NCBI RefSeq assembly: GCF_023015765.1
Contig: NZ_JALKAL010000007.1
Coordinates: forward strand, 62,001-126,000
Direction: 5' to 3'
Source of the DNA: Ornithinimicrobium sp. F0845
GTDB lineage: Bacteria > Actinomycetota > Actinomycetes > Actinomycetales > Dermatophilaceae
DNA: 64,000 bases
Positions 8,039 through 16,411 of this stretch are shown here, piece by piece. Every line of letters begins with the position of its first letter. Position 1 is the stretch's first letter. The position numbers and the translations under genes are program-made. Below the pieces are notes generated by a model that was not told the origin of the DNA, did no database searches, and saw nothing but the letters and a program-made list of their open reading frames with translations.

Positions 8039-9258
8039 TGACCCGGCGGGGGGCCGTGCGGTCGGGACCGGTGATCGTGCTGGGCGGGGCCGCCGTGCAG
8101 GCCGAGGCCGTCCTGGCCGCGCACGCGCTGGGCCGGGAGGCGCACGTCGTCGCCGCGCAGTGCGGGCACGCGGCGCGGGAGAGCGCCGACGCCGTTGTCC
8201 AGCTCGACCTCACCGACGTGGACGCCGTGACCCGCTATGCCGAGCAGGTCGGGGCCTCGGCCGTCTGCTCGGTCGGGTCCGACCTGGCGATGCCCGTCGT
8301 CGCCGAGGTCAGCGAGCGGCTCGGGCTGCACAGCCCGGCCAGCCTGCCGACGACGCAGCTGTGCCACGAGAAGCACCTCGTCCGCGAGCGCCTGCGCGAT
8401 GCCCCCGGCTCGGTGCGGCACGCGCTGGTGTCACGGACGACGGACCTGCCGGCGGCCCTGGCCCCACCGGTCGTCGTGAAGCCGGACGACGGCCAGGGGC
8501 AGCGCGGGCTGACCCTGGTGACGTCGGCGGCCCAGCTCGAGCCGGCGCTGGCGCACGCACTGTCGAGCAGCCGCACGGGGACCGTGCTCGTGGAGGAGCA
8601 CGTCCCCGGTCCGGAGCTGTCGGTCAACGGCTATCTCCGCGATGGCGAGCTGGTCTTCGTCGGGGTGTCCGACCGGGTGGTGTGGCCGGAGGAGTTCGGC
8701 CTGGTCCGGGCGCACACCTTCCCCTCGCTGGCCGGCGAGCGGGACGTCGTCGAGGCGGTCGGGGTGCTGGACGCCGCGTGCCGCGCCATCGGCCTGCGCG
8801 AGGGCCCGGTCTACGCCCAGATGATCCTCGGCCCGACCGGCGTGCGGCTGGTGGAGGTCTCCCCGCGCCTGGACGGCTGCCACCTCTGGCGGTTGTGGCG
8901 GGCCGTCACCGGCCACGACCTGCTCACCACCACGATCGCCGCAGCGTGCGGCGAGGCCGACGGTCTCCCTCCGTCCCGCGCGATCCGTCCCGTGGCGCCG
9001 GTCCGACCGCGGGTGGACGAGCCGGTGACGACGCTGGAGTTCGAGTGCCTGCCACCGGGGACGACCGTGATCCCGGACGACGCGTGGCCCGTGGCGTCCC
9101 GGGACGCCTCGATCCTGGCACGAGCCCGCTACTACGCCCCCGGCACGGTGGTGCGGACCGTCAACGGCCGGCTCGAGAAGGTCGCCTGGACCTTGCGCCG
9201 TGAGACCCCGGGCAGTGTGCTGGAGCAGGTCGGCGCCCTGGGAGCGAATGCCCGGTGA
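8038..9258 (+). CDS. ATP-grasp ligase of the polysaccharide operon
   Basis: 406 aa. An N-terminal Rossmann-like pre-ATP-grasp domain (VIVLGGAAVQAEAVLAA) is followed by an ATP-grasp core with the ATP-binding Lys in VVVKPDDGQGQRGL (~residues 148-161), the hinge TVLVEEHVPGPELSV, and the Mg-binding acidic residue in VRLVEVSPRLDG near 280. Such enzymes activate a carboxylate as an acyl-phosphate and join it to an amine or thiol. Directly after a sugar aminotransferase, the obvious inferred role is attaching a carboxylic or amino acid to the new sugar amine. ATG 8038 overlaps the previous stop; GTG 8035 is an alternative. The C-terminal ~110 residues are not obviously part of the ATP-grasp fold. 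Confidence 0.85.
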   Translation: MTRRGAVRSGPVIVLGGAAVQAEAVLAAHALGREAHVVAAQCGHAARESADAVVQLDLTDVDAVTRYAEQVGASAVCSVGSDLAMPVVAEVSERLGLHSPASLPTTQLCHEKHLVRERLRDAPGSVRHALVSRTTDLPAALAPPVVVKPDDGQGQRGLTLVTSAAQLEPALAHALSSSRTGTVLVEEHVPGPELSVNGYLRDGELVFVGVSDRVVWPEEFGLVRAHTFPSLAGERDVVEAVGVLDAACRAIGLREGPVYAQMILGPTGVRLVEVSPRLDGCHLWRLWRAVTGHDLLTTTIAAACGEADGLPPSRAIRPVAPVRPRVDEPVTTLEFECLPPGTTVIPDDAWPVASRDASILARARYYAPGTVVRTVNGRLEKVAWTLRRETPGSVLEQVGALGANAR

Positions 9259-10160
9259 GAGTCGTCGTGGCGGGGGCGGCCGGCATGCTGGGGCAGTATG
9301 TCGTGGCGCGCCTCAGCGACAACGGTCACCAGGTCCTCGGCCTGTCCCGCTCGGGGGCGCGGGGGCACCAGGCCACCGACTACACCGTGGCGTCGCTGGT
9401 CCCGCTCGTGATCGGTGCCGATGCGGTCGTCGACCTGGCGGCGACCCGCCCGGGCCGCACGGGGGGTGCCGACGCGGCCCCGCCGCCGGACCTGGCCGAC
9501 ACCGTCGTCACCGGTGCCCACCTGGTCGAGGCGACCCACCGGGCGGGCGTGCCCACGCTGGTCCAGGCCTCGAGCGTGTCGGTCTACGACCCCACCGCAG
9601 CGCGACCTCTGACCGAGGAGTCGCCGACCGAGCCGCGCTCGGCCTACGGGGTGGCCAAGCTGGCGGTCGAGCTCTGGGCCCGGACCACGGAGGCGGCCGG
9701 GCTCCGGGTGGTCACCCTGAGGTTGTCCCACCTGCTCGGGGCACACGACGACTCCGGCTGGCTGGTCAGCACCTACCTGCGCCGGGCGGCTCGCGACGAC
9801 GACCTGCCGGTCCACGAGCCGCTCGGCCCGGCCCGTGACCTGCTCTATGCCGGCGACGCCGCCCGCGCCGTGGAGCTGGCCCTCACCACGCCCAGCGCGC
9901 GGGGGTGCTTCAACGTGGCCGGCCCGCGCCTCCTGACTCCCGCCCAACTGGCCCAGGCCGTCAGCGACACCATCGGCGGCCGCGTGGTCGGCGGCGACCC
10001 GGCCTGGCGGCATACTCCCCTGCAGCCCACGGACCAGGAGGTCAGCACGGAGAGGGCGCGCACGGTGCTCGGCTTCCGACCGCACCACGGCGTGCGGACC
10101 GCCCTGCTGGAGATCCGGGAGGAGCTCGCCCGTGACGGGGCTCTACGCCCGCGGAGGTAA
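9255..10160 (+). CDS. NAD-dependent epimerase/dehydratase (extended SDR)
   Basis: 301 aa. The dinucleotide motif G-x-x-G-x-x-G is VVVAGAAGMLGQ at residues 3-14. The catalytic Ser lies in QASSVSVYD, and YxxxK is present in SAYGVAKLAVE near 130-140. It acts on an NDP-sugar or polyprenyl-linked sugar, as an epimerase or reductase of the deoxy sugar made upstream. The GTG start overlaps the ATP-grasp stop (GTGA). Its 3' end overlaps the next gene by 29 nt, and that gene's ribosome site lies inside this one, so expression is coupled. Confidence 0.88.
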   Translation: MRVVVAGAAGMLGQYVVARLSDNGHQVLGLSRSGARGHQATDYTVASLVPLVIGADAVVDLAATRPGRTGGADAAPPPDLADTVVTGAHLVEATHRAGVPTLVQASSVSVYDPTAARPLTEESPTEPRSAYGVAKLAVELWARTTEAAGLRVVTLRLSHLLGAHDDSGWLVSTYLRRAARDDDLPVHEPLGPARDLLYAGDAARAVELALTTPSARGCFNVAGPRLLTPAQLAQAVSDTIGGRVVGGDPAWRHTPLQPTDQEVSTERARTVLGFRPHHGVRTALLEIREELARDGALRPRR

Positions 10161-10746
10161 GCGCGCCCTCGACCTCGCCCTCACCCTCGCCGCGCTGCCG
10201 GGAGCGGCGGTCGTCGTGGGTGCCGCGGCCCTCGCGGTGCGGCTCGAGGACGGCGGGCCGGCCCTCCACGTCAGCCCCCGGCTGGGACGCGACCGAATAG
10301 CCTTCCCTATGCTCAAGCTGCGCACCATGCGGGTGGGCGCGCCGGACCTGCGCAACCCCGACGGCACGACCTACAGCTCCGGGGACGACCCGCGCACGAC
10401 ACGCGTGGGGCGGCTGCTGCGGCGCACGAGCATCGACGAACTGCCCCAGCTGCTCAACGTCCTCGCCGGACAGATGAGCCTGGTCGGCCCGCGCCCCAGC
10501 CCGCCGGGCAGCCAGGCCAACTTCACCGCCGCGGACCTGCGCCGCTACGACGTCCGCCCCGGCATCACCGGGCTCAGCCAGGTGCTGCTGCGCAACGAGG
10601 GTGCGCTGACCGAGCGGCTCCGGCTCGACGCCCGCTACGTCGACGACCTGTGCCTGCGCCTGGACCTGTGGCTCCTGGGCCGGACCGTCGCCCGGGTGCT
10701 GGGCGGTCGGGGTGTCTACCGGACCGGGGTGGGCGCCGATGCCTGA
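10132..10746 (+). CDS. Monotopic phosphoglycosyl transferase (PglC-type initiating sugar transferase)
   Basis: 204 aa, the minimal PglC size without the multi-helix WbaP/WcaJ domain. A hydrophobic N-terminal segment (about residues 13-35) forms the re-entrant membrane helix. Conserved blocks [21 protein letters not shown] with the catalytic Asp-Glu pair, MSLVGPRP and [12 protein letters not shown] follow in order. The enzyme starts repeat-unit assembly by moving a sugar-1-phosphate from a UDP-sugar (probably the amino sugar made upstream) to undecaprenyl phosphate. GTG 10132 has a strong Shine-Dalgarno (GGGAGGAG at 10117-10124) inside the epimerase gene. Confidence 0.92.
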   Translation: MTGLYARGGKRALDLALTLAALPGAAVVVGAAALAVRLEDGGPALHVSPRLGRDRIAFPMLKLRTMRVGAPDLRNPDGTTYSSGDDPRTTRVGRLLRRTSIDELPQLLNVLAGQMSLVGPRPSPPGSQANFTAADLRRYDVRPGITGLSQVLLRNEGALTERLRLDARYVDDLCLRLDLWLLGRTVARVLGGRGVYRTGVGADA

Positions 10747-12001
10747 CCTGCTGCTCCTGACCAACCGCTACCCCTACGGCACCGGGGAGGAGTATCTCGA
10801 GCCGGAGCTCCCCCACCTCGTGGCCGCCTTCGACCGGGTGATCGTCGTGCCCACCATGCAGACCCGGGGGCAGGAGCCGACCAGGGCAGTCCCGGCCGGC
10901 GTCGTCGTGGTCGCGCCCGACCTGCCGGCCGGCCGGCTCGGCAGGGTCCGGCTGACCCTCGACGGGCTGGTCCGCGGCGGACTCCGTCCCGGGCTGCCAC
11001 ACCTGCCCGGCCCGCCCCCGCGCAGCCCCGTCCCCTACGCCTACGAGGTGTACTTCGAGGCGCGGTCCCAGGCTGTGGCGCGACGGGTCGCGGCGGCCCT
11101 GGCCGGTGCCGGGCTGGAGGTGCCCGAGGTCATCTACTCCTACTGGCTCTACGTCACCGCACGGGTCGCCGACCTCCTCGCCGGGCAGTGTCCAGAGGGG
11201 CGCCCGGTGGTCGTGTCGCGTGCGCACGGCTACGACGTCAACGTCGAGGCATCGCCGGTGGGCTACCTCCCCCAGCGCGAGCTGCTCCTGGAGCGCATGG
11301 ACCGAGTCCACCCGGTCTCCGAGGCGGCAGCCGTCCGACTGCGCGCCGAGCTCCCCCAGCACGCGCACAAGGTCAGCGCCCGACGGTTGGGCAGCACCGG
11401 GTCCAGTCCCGAGCCGGTCGCCCGGCAGGCTCCTCTGCACGTCCTGACGGTCTCCACCGTGCGGCCACTCAAGCGCCTCGACCTCGTCGCCGACGCCGTG
11501 GCCGACCTCCAGCGCGAGGGGGTCCCGCTCCGCTGGACCCACATCGGCGGCGGCCGTCCACGAGCGCTCACGGCTCTGCGCCGACGGACGTCCCGGCTGG
11601 TGGCGGGCTCGGTCGAGCTCACCGGTCCGCTCCCCCACGACGAGGTGCTGCGGTGGTATGCCGAGCACCATCCCTCCGTCCTGGTGAACGTGTCGACCAG
11701 CGAGGGGGTGCCGGTCTCGGTGATGGAGGCGATGGCCCACGGGGTGCCGGTCCTGGCGACCGACGTGGGCGGCACCGCGGAGCTGCTGGTGGGCCAACCG
11801 GGACTGGACCTGCTCCCACCACGGCTCGACCCGGCATACTTGGCAGATGCCCTGCGCGGCGTGGCTGCCCTGACCCCGGACGCGTATGCCGCGGTCTGCC
11901 GCCACAACCAGGCGTCCTGGCGCGCGGGCTGGGATGCTGAGGTCGTGCTCGCCCGGTTCGCCCACGAGCTGGCGGCCCTCGCCGGGGAGGTGCGCCGGTG
12001 A
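10739..12001 (+). CDS. Glycosyltransferase family 4 (GT-B fold)
   Basis: 420 aa. The start overlaps the previous stop by 8 nt. The N-terminal acceptor domain begins LLLLTNRYPYGTGEEYLEPEL, a form seen in exopolysaccharide GT4 enzymes. The donor domain has TVSTVRPLKRLDLVADAV and the E-x7-E motif as SEGVPVSVMEAMA near 325-337. It would add one sugar to the lipid-linked repeat unit at the inner membrane face; donor and linkage cannot be predicted. It sits within the continuous +-strand operon 4982-18637. Confidence 0.88.
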   Translation: MPDLLLLTNRYPYGTGEEYLEPELPHLVAAFDRVIVVPTMQTRGQEPTRAVPAGVVVVAPDLPAGRLGRVRLTLDGLVRGGLRPGLPHLPGPPPRSPVPYAYEVYFEARSQAVARRVAAALAGAGLEVPEVIYSYWLYVTARVADLLAGQCPEGRPVVVSRAHGYDVNVEASPVGYLPQRELLLERMDRVHPVSEAAAVRLRAELPQHAHKVSARRLGSTGSSPEPVARQAPLHVLTVSTVRPLKRLDLVADAVADLQREGVPLRWTHIGGGRPRALTALRRRTSRLVAGSVELTGPLPHDEVLRWYAEHHPSVLVNVSTSEGVPVSVMEAMAHGVPVLATDVGGTAELLVGQPGLDLLPPRLDPAYLADALRGVAALTPDAYAAVCRHNQASWRAGWDAEVVLARFAHELAALAGEVRR

Positions 12002-13527
12002 GACCGGGCTCGCGCCTCGGCGTGCTGGCCGTCATCGGGGCCTGCGTGTGGCCCGTCCTGGTGGTCGTCGGGACCGTCCTCGAGGCGCCCGACGTGCTCG
12101 TGGTCGCCATCTGCATCGGCCTGCTGACCCTGGCGGGCCTCACCGCGGCGCTCGCCTCCCGGCACTACCTGCTCGGGCTGTTCGTGGCCTCGTTCGCCAT
12201 CTTCCTGCTGAGCCGTCACCTGATCGATCTGGTCTGGCCGGGTCTCAACTCCGTCGACTCCGGTCTCGTCGACTGGACCCCGGCACTCGAGACCCACGTC
12301 CTGCTGTCGCTCAACCTGGCGCTGCTCGGGCTCGGCACCGGAGCCGTGTTCGCCGGCCACTGGCTGCGGGGGTGGATCAGCAACGGGCCCGAGGGCCGGC
12401 ACGGGCGCTCGACCCACGTGGTCTCCGCAGTCCGCCAGGTCGGCCTCATCATGGTCGCCGTCACCACCCCGGCACGGCTGCTCTATGTGGGCGCGCTGGC
12501 TCTCTTCGTGCGGGAGGAGGGGTTCTACGAGCTCTACGAGGTGAGCGAGGACTCGGTGCCGGTCCCCGGCTTCGTGGCGACCCTCGGCCAGATGAACGAC
12601 GTCGCGGTGATGGCGGTGCTCGCGACCCGTCCCAGCCCCCGGCTGACCTGGACGGTGCTGGGTCTCTACCTGCTTGACGGGGTTGCCTCGCTGGCCACGC
12701 TGGAGCGCGCGACATTCTTCCTCAACATCCTGCTCGTCGTGGTCTACCTCGCCTACCGGCAGGCGACCCGCACCCCGGACGAGCCGCAGTGGCTGCGGCC
12801 GTGGGCCGTCCTGGCCGGCGTTGCCACGGTGCCGCTGATGGCGATGGTCAGCCAGAAGGTGGTGGCCCAGCGCGGCCGGAACCAGGGGGTCGAACGCGGC
12901 GGCCCGGTGCTCGAGTTCCTGCACGCCCAGGGGGTGAGCGTCAACGTCATCGCCTTCACCCAGCAGTTCGCCGATGAGATTCCCGAGGGCCGCTGGTACA
13001 GCCTGGGGCCGCTCATCGAGTTCGTCCGCTACCGGCTGCTCGGTGTCTTCACGGGTGAGACGCAACTGACCGGCAACAACGCCGAGCGGGCGCTCGAGGG
13101 CCACATCTTCTCCCACACGGTCAGCTATCTCGCGATCCCCGACGTCTACGCCCGGGGCAGCGGCTATGGCTCGAGCTTCGTCGCTGAGCTCTATGTCGAC
13201 CTCGGCTATCCCGGGGTCTTCCTCGGCTCGATCGTCATCGGCGCCCTGACGGCCGTCTTCACCGCGATGCTCGGCTGGGGGATGGTCCCCCGGCTGCTGG
13301 CGCTGCTCATGATCCGCCAGCTGTTCTTCATCCCGCGCTCCAGCTTCACCGGCTTCTTCGTCAACGCCTTCGACCTCTACAACATGGTGGCCCTCGCGGC
13401 GCTCGCAGTGGGGGCGTGGCTGTTCGTGAGCTATCGGGCGCGCGACGGCGACCCGACCAGCGGAGCACGGGACGTGGGTGCGGACCGACCTCGCACCAGC
13501 GCCTCGCTCACCCGGGTGCGGCGATGA
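11998..13527 (+). CDS. O-antigen/exopolysaccharide polymerase, Wzy family
   Basis: 509 aa with about 11-12 predicted membrane helices and a large extracytoplasmic loop around residues 270-390. The sequence near residue 385 onwards (GSGYGSSFVAELYVDLGY followed by PGVFLGS) is characteristic of the O-ag_pol_Wzy (PF14296) family. It polymerises lipid-linked repeat units on the outer face of the membrane. The GTG start overlaps the GT4 stop (GTGA), and the stop overlaps the flippase start (ATGA). The C-terminal ~35 residues are a polar Arg/Asp-rich tail. Confidence 0.85.
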   Translation: MRPGSRLGVLAVIGACVWPVLVVVGTVLEAPDVLVVAICIGLLTLAGLTAALASRHYLLGLFVASFAIFLLSRHLIDLVWPGLNSVDSGLVDWTPALETHVLLSLNLALLGLGTGAVFAGHWLRGWISNGPEGRHGRSTHVVSAVRQVGLIMVAVTTPARLLYVGALALFVREEGFYELYEVSEDSVPVPGFVATLGQMNDVAVMAVLATRPSPRLTWTVLGLYLLDGVASLATLERATFFLNILLVVVYLAYRQATRTPDEPQWLRPWAVLAGVATVPLMAMVSQKVVAQRGRNQGVERGGPVLEFLHAQGVSVNVIAFTQQFADEIPEGRWYSLGPLIEFVRYRLLGVFTGETQLTGNNAERALEGHIFSHTVSYLAIPDVYARGSGYGSSFVAELYVDLGYPGVFLGSIVIGALTAVFTAMLGWGMVPRLLALLMIRQLFFIPRSSFTGFFVNAFDLYNMVALAALAVGAWLFVSYRARDGDPTSGARDVGADRPRTSASLTRVRR

Positions 13528-15098
13528 ACAAGACCGCCCGGGTGGTCGGCTGGGGAATGATCGGACACCTGGCGGTCCCCGTGTCCACCGCCGTGCTCGT
13601 GCTCGGGCTGCCGTTCGTGCTCGATCCACGCACCTACGGCTACTGGCAGCTCTACCTCTTCTATGCGATGTGGCTGGGCTACCTCACCTTCGGAGTCCCC
13701 GACGGCCACCACCTGCGGTATGCCGGCACGCACCTGAGCGCCCTGCACCCGGGCCGGTTCGTGGGCACCTTCGTGCACCTCCTGCTCGGCGTCGCGGTGG
13801 CCGCGGGTGTCCTGGCGCTGGTCGGTGCTGCGCTGATCGAGGACCCCACGCAGCAGCTCATGTGGGTGCTGGCGTGTGCGGCGACCGTGCTCTTCGTGCC
13901 GCGGACCCTGCTGACGGCCGCCTTGCAGAGCGCGTCGCGGTTCACCCCTTTCGCCGCGGTCGTCCTCACCGAGCGAGGGCTGGTCGTCGGGCTGAGCCTC
14001 GCCGTCGTCGCCCTGGTCGGGGCCGACGCGGGCGCGCTGGCGACCGCTGACGTGCTCGCCAAGGCGACGGGCCTGGTGGCGGGGGCGATCGTCATACTGC
14101 GTCTGCTCGGTGCGACTCGCACCGGTGCCGCTGAAGCTCAGGGGACCGACGCAGCCCCTTCAGCTCAGGGGACCGACGCAGCCCCTTCAGCTCAGGGGAC
14201 CGACGCAGCCCCTGAACTTCTGGACACCAACGCAGCCCCTGAACTTCTGGACACCAACCCAGCCCCTGAACGTCAGGAGACCAACCCAGCCCCTCACCAG
14301 GGCAGCGCCTGGGCGGAGACGCGCGCGGACATCAGCATCGGGTCGTTCCTGCTGTTGGCCAACCTCGCCGCGGTGGCCGTGCACGGGGTGCTCCGGCTCG
14401 CGGTCGAGCGACGGTGGGGGGTGGTGGAGTTCGGGCAGGTGTCGCTGGCGTTCAGCGCGGCCCTGCTGCTGACGACCGCGGCCCACGCCATGGGCTGGCT
14501 GTCGCTGCCCCGGCTGGCCCATACCCCGCGCGAGCGGTGGGCGGCGGTGCACGCGCTGGTGCGCGACGGCACGCGTGGCCCGCTGGCGGCCCTGGTGCTG
14601 CTCTACCTGCCGGCCCAGGTGGTGCTGACCCGGTGGCTGCCGGACTACCGGACCGCGCTGGACTATGTCGGGCTGCTGCTGCCGCTGGTGGTCGTCGAGA
14701 CGCGCTGGCGGGTGGTGACTTCGGGGCTACTCAAGGTCATGCATCGCCAACGGGTGCTGCTCGCGCTCAATCTCCTTGCCCTTGCTGCGGCCGTCGTGCT
14801 GGCCCTGTGGTTCACCCTGGTGATGCCCTCCGAGCTCGGCGTCGTGCTGTCGCTGCTGTGGGTCACCGTGCTGCGATCCGCGGTCGCGGACGCGTGGCTC
14901 GGGCGACAGCTCGGGCACGCGTGGGCGGGCGGGCTGGCACTCGATCTGCTCGTCGTCGGCGCACTGGTGGCGGCTATGGTCGTGGGCGGCTGGGCAGGTG
15001 CCGTCCTGGGCCTTGCGGTCGTGGCGGTCGCGACGTGGTGGGATCGGGGGGCGACCGCAGAGATGCTGGTGCGGGTGAGGCAGGAGGTGATGGGGTGA
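13524..15098 (+). CDS. Polysaccharide flippase (Wzx/MATE-like), with tandem-repeat loop
   Basis: 524 aa with about 12 membrane helices in two halves, typical of the MOP-superfamily oligosaccharide exporters that flip lipid-linked repeat units. ATG 13524 overlaps the Wzy stop. The central cytoplasmic loop between the halves (residues ~205-258) carries six 9-residue repeats of the form AQGTDAAPS/LLDTNAAPE encoded by a 27-bp tandem array. Flippases of this class normally have a short loop there, so the insertion is unusual. A second flippase-like gene follows immediately. Confidence 0.82.
   Translation: MNKTARVVGWGMIGHLAVPVSTAVLVLGLPFVLDPRTYGYWQLYLFYAMWLGYLTFGVPDGHHLRYAGTHLSALHPGRFVGTFVHLLLGVAVAAGVLALVGAALIEDPTQQLMWVLACAATVLFVPRTLLTAALQSASRFTPFAAVVLTERGLVVGLSLAVVALVGADAGALATADVLAKATGLVAGAIVILRLLGATRTGAAEAQGTDAAPSAQGTDAAPSAQGTDAAPELLDTNAAPELLDTNPAPERQETNPAPHQGSAWAETRADISIGSFLLLANLAAVAVHGVLRLAVERRWGVVEFGQVSLAFSAALLLTTAAHAMGWLSLPRLAHTPRERWAAVHALVRDGTRGPLAALVLLYLPAQVVLTRWLPDYRTALDYVGLLLPLVVVETRWRVVTSGLLKVMHRQRVLLALNLLALAAAVVLALWFTLVMPSELGVVLSLLWVTVLRSAVADAWLGRQLGHAWAGGLALDLLVVGALVAAMVVGGWAGAVLGLAVVAVATWWDRGATAEMLVRVRQEVMG
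14136..14297 (+). repeat. 27-bp tandem repeat, six copies, in frame inside the flippase gene
   Basis: Six consecutive 27-bp units start at 14136, 14163, 14190, 14217, 14244 and 14271. Units 1-3 encode AQGTDAAP plus S or E; units 4-6 are a diverged subtype encoding LLDTNAAPE, LLDTNPAPE and RQETNPAPH. The period is a multiple of three, so changes in copy number keep the frame. The first two units are identical at nucleotide level. Confidence 0.95.
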
Positions 15099-16411
15099 GT
15101 GCGCCACGGGTGGACGTCGACACACGGCGCCGAGGGCTGAGCCTGTCGCGCAACACCGCAGCCCTGGGGGTGGGCTATCTCCTGCGCACTCCTGTCCTTC
15201 TCGTCTATTTCGTGCTGGCGACCCGGTCTCTCGGGGTCGAGGCCTATGGCGTCCTCGCCGCCGTCATGGCGGTGTGCGCGATCACCGGCCCGCTCGCCTC
15301 GCTGGGTACGACCACCCTGCTGGTCAAGCACGCCGCCCAGGACCGGGACAGCGCCCGCGACTGGTTCGGCGCCGGTCTGTCGGTCAGCGTCCTGGGCTCG
15401 GTCGTGCTCGGGACCGTCGTGATGCTCGTCGCACCCGTACTCCTCCCGCCGGGGACGCCGATGGTGGCGCTGGCGCTGCTGCTGGCCGGCGAGCTGATCC
15501 TGGCCAGGGTCATCGACCTGAGTGGCTTCGTCTTTGTCGCGACCGAGCGCATGCACCTCAAGACCGTCATCCAGCTCGGGTATCCGCTCGTCCGGCTGGC
15601 CGCCGTGATCGTCCTCGTCGTCGGGCCGTGGCCGGTCACGCTGACCGGGTGGGCGCTTGCTGCGGTCCTCGGGACGGGCCTGTGGGCGGCGGTGAGTTTC
15701 ATCCTCGCCAGGAGTGCGATCGGACGACCACGGTGGTCCTTGCAGATCTTTCTCCGCGAGTGGCGCCAAGGGCTGCTGTTCGCCACCGACCTCGGGCTGA
15801 CCAACGTGCACAACGACGCCGACAAGATCGTCCTGGCGCGACTCGCCGGGCCGGAGGCGGCTGGTGTGTACACAGCGGCCTACCGGTTGATCGACGCGGC
15901 CTACACCCCGGTCCGTGCACTTCTGGGTGCGGCCTTCCCCCGCATGTTCCGGCACGGCGCGAGCGGCCCGGCCGCGCTGTCGCCGTTCCTGCGCAGACTC
16001 AGCAAATACACCCTCGGCTACTGCCTCCTCGCCGTGCCGGCGGTGATCCTCCTGGCTCCGTTCGTCCCGCCCGTCCTCGGCGAGGGGTTCGCCGACGTCA
16101 CGCCCGTCCTCATTGCCCTCGCCGGGCTCGTCCTGCTCCGCACCCTGCGCGCGCTCCCCGCGGACGCACTCACCGGTGCCGGCTATCAGGGGCGTCGCAC
16201 GACGGCGCAGCTCGCCGTCTCGGTCGTCAATGTCGTCGCGCTCCTGGTCCTGGTCCCCCACTTCGGGATCTGGGGCGCGGTCGGGAGCAGCCTCGGGGCC
16301 GAGGCGCTGTTCGCGGTCGTCCTATGGATCCTGTGGGCACGGACGCGGCGCGAGTCCGCACCCGCACGCACCGACCAGTCGGAGGCACCCGAGGTGACCC
16401 ATGACCGGTGA
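15095..16411 (+). CDS. Second polysaccharide flippase/exporter (Wzx-like)
   Basis: 438 aa, about 12 membrane helices. Features of the polysaccharide-exporter family include SRNTAALGVGYLLRTPVLLV at the N-terminus and a mid-protein NDADKIVLARLAGPEAAGVY, where the polar D-K pair lies in a helix of the second half. GTG 15095 overlaps the previous stop and has a near-perfect Shine-Dalgarno (AGGAGGTGA at 15082-15090). Two adjacent flippase genes in one operon may mean that two different lipid-linked units are exported, or that one gene has a different role (for example teichoic-acid-like or S-layer glycans). Confidence 0.82.
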   Translation: MSAPRVDVDTRRRGLSLSRNTAALGVGYLLRTPVLLVYFVLATRSLGVEAYGVLAAVMAVCAITGPLASLGTTTLLVKHAAQDRDSARDWFGAGLSVSVLGSVVLGTVVMLVAPVLLPPGTPMVALALLLAGELILARVIDLSGFVFVATERMHLKTVIQLGYPLVRLAAVIVLVVGPWPVTLTGWALAAVLGTGLWAAVSFILARSAIGRPRWSLQIFLREWRQGLLFATDLGLTNVHNDADKIVLARLAGPEAAGVYTAAYRLIDAAYTPVRALLGAAFPRMFRHGASGPAALSPFLRRLSKYTLGYCLLAVPAVILLAPFVPPVLGEGFADVTPVLIALAGLVLLRTLRALPADALTGAGYQGRRTTAQLAVSVVNVVALLVLVPHFGIWGAVGSSLGAEALFAVVLWILWARTRRESAPARTDQSEAPEVTHDR

